Source: Roseomonas xinghualingensis
GTDB lineage: Bacteria > Pseudomonadota > Alphaproteobacteria > Acetobacterales > Acetobacteraceae
Length of the DNA stretch: 64,000 nucleotides
Assembly: GCF_025791835.1 (NCBI RefSeq)
Contig: NZ_JAOXLP010000017.1
Location: 1-64,000 of the forward strand
Reading direction: 5' to 3'
Shown here: piece after piece, positions 56,907-64,000 of the stretch
Numbering within the stretch: position 1 is the stretch's first letter
Layout: the number at the start of each line of letters is the position of its first letter
The notes under the pieces: model-generated
Told to the model about the DNA's origin: nothing
The model's input: the letters and a program-made list of their open reading frames with translations, nothing else
The model's database searches: none
Program-made: the position numbers and the translations under genes

Positions 56907-58091
56907 TCAGGCATAGGCCTCGCGATACAGCGCCACGATCTCCGCCGCATCGGGCACGCGCGGATTGTTGGCGGGGCTGCCTGAGGCCAGGGCCTGGGCC
57001 GCCATCGTTTCCAGCAACCCGTCCCAGCGGGCGGCCTCGATACCATAGGCGGCAGGGGTGGGGACGTTCAGCTCCCGGTTCAGGGCTTCGAGCTCCTCCA
57101 CCAGGCGGACCGCGGCGGACTGGTCCCCCTCCCCTTCCTTCGCCAACCCCATGATCCGCGCCGCTTCCGCGTAGCGGGGAAGCGCCGCGTTCAGGCCGAA
57201 GCGGGTGACGGCCGGCAGCAGCATCGCGTTGGAAAGCCCGTGCGGCACATGGAAATGCGCCCCGATCGGGCGCGACATGCCATGCACCAGCGCAACGGAG
57301 GCATTGGAGAAGGCCAGGCCCGCCAGGGTGGCGCCACGCATCATCGCCTCCCGCGCCTCCTCGTCACGCTTGCCGCCGCTATCGGATGCATCGGCATAGG
57401 CGCGGCGCAGGTTCGGCGCGATCAGCCGCATGGCGATGCGCGCGAAATCGTCGCTGAACGGATTGGCGCGCTGGCTGACGAAGGCCTCCAGCGCATGGGT
57501 CAGGCTGTCTATGCCCGTATCGGCCACGGTGCGTGGCGGAACGGTCCAGGTGAGCTGGTGGTCCACGATGGCGGCCAGCGGCAGGGCACCCAGCCCGGCA
57601 ATCAGCATTTTCTCGTCATTCGCCGTGTCGGTGATGACGGTGAAGCGCGTCGCCTCGCTGCCCGTGCCGGCGGTGGTGGGAATACAGATGACGGGAACGG
57701 CGCCTTGATTGGCCTGGGCGGGCACCTTGTAGGCGCGGATATGCGTGCCCTCGGGCGCGGCAGCGAGGATGGCCATGGCCTTGGCGGTATCCATCGGGCT
57801 GCCACCGCCGAATCCGATCAGGCAGTCGTAATCACCGCCCTTGAAAGCCTTCACGCCGGCTTCGACCACCGCATCGGTGGGATCGGGCACGGTTTCGGAG
57901 AAGACGCCCGGCAGGATACCCACCTCGCGCAACGGGGCGAGGCAGCGATCCACCGTGCCGGAGGATGCCATCCAGGGATCGGTGACCACCAGGGGGCGGG
58001 ACAGGCCGAACTGCGCGAGCACCTCGGCCACCTTCGAGACGGCGCCACCGCCGGAAAGGATCAGGCGCGGCGCGAGGAGAGAGACGAGCAT
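56907..58091 (-). CDS. Iron-containing alcohol dehydrogenase
   Basis: The product has 394 residues. CLIGFGGGSPMDTAKAMAIL is the NAD(P)-binding glycine loop, and VPVICIPTTAGTGSEATRFT follows. TGIDSLTHALEAFVSQ and the histidine-rich VALVHGMSRPIGAHFHVPHG carry the metal ligands. The family oxidises primary alcohols or reduces aldehydes, and some members reduce maleylacetate. It is the last gene of the minus-strand import/catabolic unit, 67 bases after the ATPase gene. The substrate is probably a product of the amidohydrolase pathway. Confidence 0.92.
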   Translation of the reverse strand: MLVSLLAPRLILSGGGAVSKVAEVLAQFGLSRPLVVTDPWMASSGTVDRCLAPLREVGILPGVFSETVPDPTDAVVEAGVKAFKGGDYDCLIGFGGGSPMDTAKAMAILAAAPEGTHIRAYKVPAQANQGAVPVICIPTTAGTGSEATRFTVITDTANDEKMLIAGLGALPLAAIVDHQLTWTVPPRTVADTGIDSLTHALEAFVSQRANPFSDDFARIAMRLIAPNLRRAYADASDSGGKRDEEAREAMMRGATLAGLAFSNASVALVHGMSRPIGAHFHVPHGLSNAMLLPAVTRFGLNAALPRYAEAARIMGLAKEGEGDQSAAVRLVEELEALNRELNVPTPAAYGIEAARWDGLLETMAAQALASGSPANNPRVPDAAEIVALYREAYA

Positions 58092-58158
58092 GGATGCGTT
58101 TCCCGGTGGTTTTGCCGCATATCCTGCGTCGCGGCCGCCGGGTGGACAATGGTGGTCC

Positions 58159-59243
58159 TCAGGCCATCACCACCGGCTTCGCGCGCGCAGCCCGCGCCGC
58201 CGCATAGGCGGCGAGGCGCCGCGCCGCGACGGGTGCCACGCCCTCGCCGGCCTCCGCATTGAAGCGCGGCAGATCCTCGGCAAAATGGCAGGCCGCCGTG
58301 TGGCCCGGCGCGATCTCGCGCAAAGGCGGGTCCAGCTCCTTGCATTTCGGCTGGGCCACCGGGCAGCGCGTGTGGAAGCGGCAGCCCGGCGGCACGGCGA
58401 GCGGGCTCGGCAGATCGCCGCCCAGCGGCCTGACGCTGCCCCGGCGGGACGGATCGGGGCGCGGGATCGCAGCGAGAAGCGCGCGCGTATAGGGATGGCG
58501 CGGGTTGGAGAACAGCTCGTGCTTCGGCGCCACCTCCACGATGCGGCCGAGATACATTACCGCCACACGGTCCGCGACATGCTTCACCACCGCCAGGTCA
58601 TGCGCGATGAAGAGATAGGACAGGCCGAGGCGCTGCTGCAGGTCCCCCAGCAGGTTCACCACCTGCGCCTGGATCGAGACATCGAGGGCGGAAACCGGCT
58701 CGTCGCAGACCACCACCTCGGGCTCCACCGCCAGGGCGCGGGCGATGCCGATGCGCTGGCGCTGGCCGCCGGAGAACTCATGCGGATAGCGGTTGGCATG
58801 GAAGGGACGCAGGCCGGTCAGGCGCAGCAGTTCCTGCACGCGCTCGCGCCGCGAGGCGGCGTCGCCGATGCCATGCACCGCCATAGGCTCGGCAATGGCA
58901 TCCGCCACCGTCAGACGGGGATTGAGGCTGGCATAGGGATCCTGGAAGACGATCTGCAGATTCCGGCGCAGTGCGCGCAGCTTCGCGCCGCCCACCTCCG
59001 TCACGTCCTCGCCCTTGAAGATGATCTTGCCAGAGGAAGGCTCGATCAGCCGCATGACCAGCCGCGCGGTGGTGGATTTGCCGCAGCCGCTCTCCCCCAC
59101 CAGTGCCAGCGTCTCGCCACGCTTGAGGGCGAAGGAGACGCCATCCACCGCCCGCACGGCCCCCACCTTGCGGGCGATGATCAGCCCCTTCTTCACAGGG
59201 TAGTGCTTGGCGACGTCGACCGCCTCGAGAAGCGGGGTTTCGT

Positions 59244-59247
<4 letters not shown>
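58159..59247 (-). CDS. dppF: Dipeptide/oligopeptide ABC transporter ATP-binding protein (DppF-like)
   Basis: The product has 362 residues from the ATG at 59247, which overlaps the stop of the DppD-like gene (ATGA); the open frame to 59364 is not used. [20 protein letters not shown] is Walker [20 protein letters not shown] the signature and [20 protein letters not shown]alker B. The C-terminal oligopeptide domain has [20 protein letters not shown]. It supplies energy to the importer together with DppD. Confidence 0.93.
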
Positions 59248-60239
<992 letters not shown>

Positions 60240-60244
60240 CCGGA

Positions 60245-61675
60245 TCAGGCCCAGGGGAAGCTCGGAGGGCTGATCTTCTCGACGGGCCGGTGTGCCCAGT
60301 CATGCCCGGGAGCATTGTCCAGAACGCGCTTCTGCGCCTCGTGGAGATGAGCCGCAGCCTGCTCGTAGTCCATGGTCAGCACCATTCCATCCTTCACCAC
60401 AAGCTGCCCATCCACATAGACGTCGCGAAGGGCGCGATCCCCCGCGGCATAGACCAGACTCCGCATGGGATCACGGCCAGGGCGCATCATCGGGTGCTCG
60501 GCATTGATCAGCACGATATCGGCGCGGCAGCCAGGGGCAAGGCGCCCGATATCGTCGCGACCCAGCGCCTTCGCACCGCCGATGGTCGCGGCATCGAAGA
60601 CCTCGGTAGTGGTGACGGCGCGCGGGTCGGTTGCCTGGGTGCGGGCGAGATAGCCAACGAGGCGCATCTCATCGAGCATGTTGTGCGGATAGGTGTCCGT
60701 GCCGAGGCCCATGTTCACGCCACGGCGCTTGTAGCGGCCGAAATTCTTCATGGTGATGCCGCGCCGCGCGAAGACGGTGGGGCAATGCGCCACGGTGGTG
60801 CCCGTCTCGGCCAGCCGCGCCAGATCGGTATCGGTGTGCCAGCGGGTGCTCGGGTGATCGTCCAGGAAGATGCCATGGCCGATAATGGCGCGCTCGTTCA
60901 GCAGCCCCATACTGTCCAGCCAGCCGATCGGCGTCATGCCATGGCGGCGGGTGATCTCATGGAACTCCACCACCGATTGAGCGGCGTGGATCTGCCAGGA
61001 GAGGCCTCGCGCCTTTGCTTCCTGGCTGCTCTCCCGCAGCAGGCCGGGCGCGCAGGTATCGATCTGCGCCGGCACCACCATGCCGAAAAGGCGCCCGCTC
61101 TCATGCTGCTCCGCGCGGTCGATGATGCTCAGCGCTTCGGACATGGCCTTCTCGCCGGCGGCCTCGTCCCATTGGTACTCGACCACATGGCCGTTCTTCG
61201 TGAACCAGCGTGCGGACTTGAACATGGGCGCGACGCAGACACGCATGCCGGATTCCGCCAGCAGGTCCAGCCAGCCCGGATGCGCCATGGAAAGATCAGC
61301 CACGGTGGTGACGCCCGAGAGCAACAGCTCGCTCAGCGCCACGCGCACGCAATGGGGAACCGCCTCCGCATCCGCGCGGAAGATCGGCATGAATTCGTAG
61401 AGCGAGGAATTATAGAGGCCGGGCGAGCCGATCTCGTCCAGTAGCCCCTTGTTCATCGGCTCGGATGACGGGTGGGAATGGATGTTCACCAGGCCAGGCA
61501 TCACCATCAGCCCGCTTCCGGAGACTTCCTCCTCCGCAGGGCCCGTGTAGCCGCGCCCGACAAAGGTGAGAGTGCCGCCGTCAAAGACGACGTCCGCATC
61601 GTTCATATAGACATGCTGCTTCGCCGAAGCGTCCCAGGCGACGACGACATCTGCATTCCTGATGACGGTAGTCAT
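60245..61675 (-). CDS. Amidohydrolase (chlorohydrolase/deaminase-like)
   Basis: The product has 476 residues from the ATG at 61675, with a GGAAGG motif 10 bases upstream. The metal-dependent hydrolase pattern is complete: [12 protein letters not shown] (HxH), [15 protein letters not shown] (His), [16 protein letters not shown] (His) and [20 protein letters not shown] (Asp). [13 protein letters not shown] closes the fold. Relatives deaminate or dechlorinate ring compounds such as cytosine, guanine, S-adenosylhomocysteine or s-triazines. Position between the binding protein and DppD suggests that it acts on the imported compound, but the substrate is unknown. Confidence 0.87.
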   Translation of the reverse strand: MTTVIRNADVVVAWDASAKQHVYMNDADVVFDGGTLTFVGRGYTGPAEEEVSGSGLMVMPGLVNIHSHPSSEPMNKGLLDEIGSPGLYNSSLYEFMPIFRADAEAVPHCVRVALSELLLSGVTTVADLSMAHPGWLDLLAESGMRVCVAPMFKSARWFTKNGHVVEYQWDEAAGEKAMSEALSIIDRAEQHESGRLFGMVVPAQIDTCAPGLLRESSQEAKARGLSWQIHAAQSVVEFHEITRRHGMTPIGWLDSMGLLNERAIIGHGIFLDDHPSTRWHTDTDLARLAETGTTVAHCPTVFARRGITMKNFGRYKRRGVNMGLGTDTYPHNMLDEMRLVGYLARTQATDPRAVTTTEVFDAATIGGAKALGRDDIGRLAPGCRADIVLINAEHPMMRPGRDPMRSLVYAAGDRALRDVYVDGQLVVKDGMVLTMDYEQAAAHLHEAQKRVLDNAPGHDWAHRPVEKISPPSFPWA

Positions 61676-61774
61676 GTTTTCTTGGACCTTCCGGGAGCTT
61701 GGCGGGTGGCCCGGTGCCGGGGCCATGAGGGGGAAGATGGCGGCGCGACCTTTTGGACGCGCCGCCAGCCTCGT

Positions 61775-63373
61775 TCAGCGTGTCAGACGGATGTCGAGGC
61801 CCTTGTAGAGGGCCACGCCGTAGAGGCCATGGGGCCGCGCACCCTCCACGCGCTGGGAGGTCGCCATGTACATGCTGGTACGGATCATCGGCACCCAGAC
61901 ATTGGCCTCGGCCAGCCGCCGCTGCAGCGTGCCGATCGCCCTGGCGCGCACCGCCGGATCGGTCGCGGTCTTGCCTTCCGCCAGCAGCCTGTCCGTCTCC
62001 GGGTCGTTCCAGTTCATCCGGTTCGGCGTCGGGCGGTTGGCCGAGGGGAAGTACAGCGCCAGCGCATCCATTGCCGAGACATATGGATAGCTCATGGTGA
62101 AGACGTCGTATTCCTGGGTTGCCAGCTTGCCCCAGCCCACGGTCGCATCCCAGAGCTGCACACGCATGTCGATGCCGACGCGGCGCAGATCCGCCTGCAT
62201 CGCCTGCATCATGCCGTTATTCGCCTGGTTCTGCAGGCCATAGGCCAGCAGGGTGGCGCGCTGACCGTCCTTCACGCGGATGCCGTCAGAGCCGGGAACC
62301 CAACCGGCGGCGTCCAGCACCTTGCGGGCTTCGTCCGGATTGAACCGCGGCACCATCTTCCCGGCCTCGGCGTCATAATCCATTGCCTGCGGGTTGATGA
62401 GCTCCGGCGCGGCGGGGGACGCACCGAAGAACACGGCGCGGCTGATCGCGTCCTTGTTCACAGCGAGGTTCGCGGCGCGGCGGATCGCGGGGTCGCTCGC
62501 GACCGGCTTGTCCACCCGGAAGCCCACGAAGATGTCGTAGAAATACACCGGCTGGTGGTGCAGCTTCACCGTCGGGACGCGCCTCAGCCCCTCGAGGGCG
62601 AAGGGGGGCAGCGCGGCGGCGGCGACCACATCGGCCTGGCCTGACTGGATGGCCGCGAGGCGCGTGTTCGCCTCGGGAATGATGCGCAGGATGATGCGCC
62701 CCACCTGCGGCGAGGGATTCTGGTAGATCGGCGGGCCCCAGTTGTAGGACGGGTGTTTGGTCAGCACCATTTCCTGGCGGGGTGTCCAGCTGGACCAGCA
62801 ATAGGGGCCGGTGCCGTTGAAGCCCTGCACGCCGAAATTCTCGCCCAGCTTCTCGACCGTCGCCTGATCGACGATGGCGGAGAACTGCTGCGTCAGCTGA
62901 TAGAGCAGCTCGGAATACGGCTCCTTCAGCTTATAGACGACGGTGTGGTCGTCGGCCGCCGTCACGCTCTCCACATTGCCGGCGCGGTAGCGGACCGGGC
63001 TGCGCGTCGCGGGATCGACCCAGCGGTTGATCGAATAGGCGACATCCTTCGCCGTCATCGGCTTGCCGTCGCAGAAGGTGACGCCGCGGCGGAGATGGAA
63101 GGTGTAGGTCTTGCCGTCCTCGCTGACATCCCAACGCTCGGCGAGGCCAGGGCGGATGGTGCGCTGGTCCCAGTCCATGGAGACGAGCGTGTCACTCAGC
63201 AGAAAGAGCGCCTCGCCGGCTGCCGTCGCGGTCGAGCGCGGCGGGTCATAGCGGTCGGAATCCTGTTCGCGCAGCCAGACCAGCGTGTCGCGCGGTGCGG
63301 CCTGCGCCAACGCGTCGGCTACCGGCATGGTGGCTGCCACAGCGAACATCGCCGCGCCCCAGTACTTCTTCAT
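61775..63373 (-). CDS. dppA: ABC transporter peptide/solute-binding protein (DppA/OppA family)
   Basis: The product has 532 residues. The signal peptide (WGAAMFAVAATMPVADALAQ) is followed by the SBP-bac-5 pattern: LSDTLVSMDWDQRTIRPGLA, WDVSEDGKTYTFHLRRGVTF, MTAKDVAYSINRWVDPAT and NVWVPMIRTSMYMATSQRVE near the end. It captures the substrate in the periplasm. Oligopeptides, opines and related nitrogenous solutes are common ligands; the amidohydrolase next door suggests a non-peptide. It lies 23 bases after the partial permease gene. Confidence 0.9.
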   Translation of the reverse strand: MKKYWGAAMFAVAATMPVADALAQAAPRDTLVWLREQDSDRYDPPRSTATAAGEALFLLSDTLVSMDWDQRTIRPGLAERWDVSEDGKTYTFHLRRGVTFCDGKPMTAKDVAYSINRWVDPATRSPVRYRAGNVESVTAADDHTVVYKLKEPYSELLYQLTQQFSAIVDQATVEKLGENFGVQGFNGTGPYCWSSWTPRQEMVLTKHPSYNWGPPIYQNPSPQVGRIILRIIPEANTRLAAIQSGQADVVAAAALPPFALEGLRRVPTVKLHHQPVYFYDIFVGFRVDKPVASDPAIRRAANLAVNKDAISRAVFFGASPAAPELINPQAMDYDAEAGKMVPRFNPDEARKVLDAAGWVPGSDGIRVKDGQRATLLAYGLQNQANNGMMQAMQADLRRVGIDMRVQLWDATVGWGKLATQEYDVFTMSYPYVSAMDALALYFPSANRPTPNRMNWNDPETDRLLAEGKTATDPAVRARAIGTLQRRLAEANVWVPMIRTSMYMATSQRVEGARPHGLYGVALYKGLDIRLTR

Positions 63374-63396
63374 CCTGAAGCCCTCTCTCTTGTCGT

Positions 63397-64000
63397 TCAG
63401 ACGCGCAGCTTCGGATCGAGCGCGTCACGCAACGCGTCGCCGAGCAAATTGAAGACCAGGACGATGGCGAAGATCGCCAGCGACGGGATAATGGCGATGT
63501 GCGGGGCGAAGAACAGGAAGTTCCGCCCTTCCGAGGCCATGGCGCCCAGCTCCGCCGTCGGCGGCTGCGCGCCGAGGCCAAGGAAGGAAAGCGCCGAGCC
63601 CAGCAGGATCACCTGCCCAAAACGGAGCGTGGTAAAGACGAAGATCGAGGACAGGCAGTTCGGCGCCACATGCCGCCAGATGATGCGGGCATCCGACATG
63701 CCGGTGGACCGCGCGGCCTCGATATAGTCCTGTGCCATGACGCCAAGGGCCGCGCCGCGCACGATACGCGCCATCAGCGGCACGGTCGCGACCGCGGTCG
63801 CCAACACCACGGCCAGAAGACCGGGGCCAAAGATCGCCGCCAGCGCCAGGCCGAAGAGGATCGCCGGGAAGGACAGCATCACGTCCATCACGCGCATCAG
63901 CGCCGCATCCGCGCGGCGGTAGAAGGCGGCCGCGAAGCCCACCATCGCGCCCAGCACGCCACCCAGCGCGACGGCCGCAACCGCCATCATGAGCGTCATG
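63397..64000 (-). CDS. dppC: ABC transporter permease (DppC-like), cut by the window edge
   Basis: At least 200 residues remain. The stop is at 63397-63399 and the start lies beyond the window end. Several hydrophobic segments and the permease loop DYIEAARSTGMSDARIIWRH, then NCLSSIFVFTTLRFGQVILL and GSALSFLGLGAQPP are visible. DppC-type permeases pair with DppB, which would lie outside the window. Together with the binding protein and two ATPases it completes an oligopeptide-type importer apart from DppB. Confidence 0.9.
   Translation of the reverse strand, partial: MTLMMAVAAVALGGVLGAMVGFAAAFYRRADAALMRVMDVMLSFPAILFGLALAAIFGPGLLAVVLATAVATVPLMARIVRGAALGVMAQDYIEAARSTGMSDARIIWRHVAPNCLSSIFVFTTLRFGQVILLGSALSFLGLGAQPPTAELGAMASEGRNFLFFAPHIAIIPSLAIFAIVLVFNLLGDALRDALDPKLRV

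Overview
The window is high-GC DNA with dense coding and many overlapping starts and stops. It most resembles an alphaproteobacterium of the Acetobacteraceae, such as Roseomonas or a relative. The reasons are the gene content and order (proB, proA, nadD, rsfS, rlmH, gpmI, envC-like, ctpA, YibQ-like deacetylase, rppH; atpHAGDC; secDF) and the protein style. The assignment is inference from the sequence; no search was run. No rRNA, tRNA or CRISPR array was seen.

Layout. Positions 1-9055 look accessory. A partial MarR-like gene lies at the left edge. It is followed by a six-gene capsule or exopolysaccharide export operon on the minus strand: kpsM, kpsT, kpsE-like, UDP-glucuronate 4-epimerase-like, a TPR-glycosyltransferase fusion and an outer-membrane export lipoprotein, ending in a clear intrinsic terminator. 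Next comes an AT-richer gap that holds a small cysteine-pair protein, a decayed polyprenyl-phosphate sugar transferase fragment and a frameshifted IS5-type transposase tail. Positions 9056-14360 hold a YkgJ protein, a LacI regulator and a glycosyltransferase/DegT aminotransferase/FemAB-like acetyltransferase trio. Positions 14364-18598 hold a plasmid-type RepA-like protein, an HU protein with a basic tail, and nadE. An MFS exporter and a tiny charged protein follow.

Positions 20593-39467 carry a housekeeping string: proB, proA, a secreted FAH-fold hydratase-like protein, nadD, rsfS, rlmH, ku (opposite strand), a UbiE-like methyltransferase, gpmI, an EnvC-like factor, ctpA, the YibQ-like protein and rppH. 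A three-gene ABC importer (ferric-iron/AEP type) on the other strand splits proB from proA. Positions 39468-41475 hold a GH10 xylanase and a ferritin-like diiron protein. Positions 41621-46528 are the F1 ATP synthase operon. Then come two small FPASDP-type hydrophilic proteins, priA, a transaldolase, another small hydrophilic protein, a Gfo/Idh/MocA oxidoreductase, secD-secF, a TctC/Bug-type binding protein and an EAL protein.

The right end, from 56907 to the window edge, is a minus-strand catabolic unit. It has a dipeptide/oligopeptide-type ABC importer (permease cut by the edge, binding protein, two ATPases), an amidohydrolase and an iron-dependent alcohol dehydrogenase. This suggests uptake and degradation of a small nitrogenous compound.

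The most unusual points are: RsfS carrying a histone-H1-like N-terminal region of about 340 residues; the recurrence of similar A/K/P/R-rich tails on HU and Ku; a RepA-like replication protein in a chromosomal setting; a secreted hydratase; a perfect 32-bp tandem duplication upstream of ctpA; and the eroded sugar transferase and IS5 relics beside the capsule locus. No fully novel multi-gene system is clearly demonstrated.
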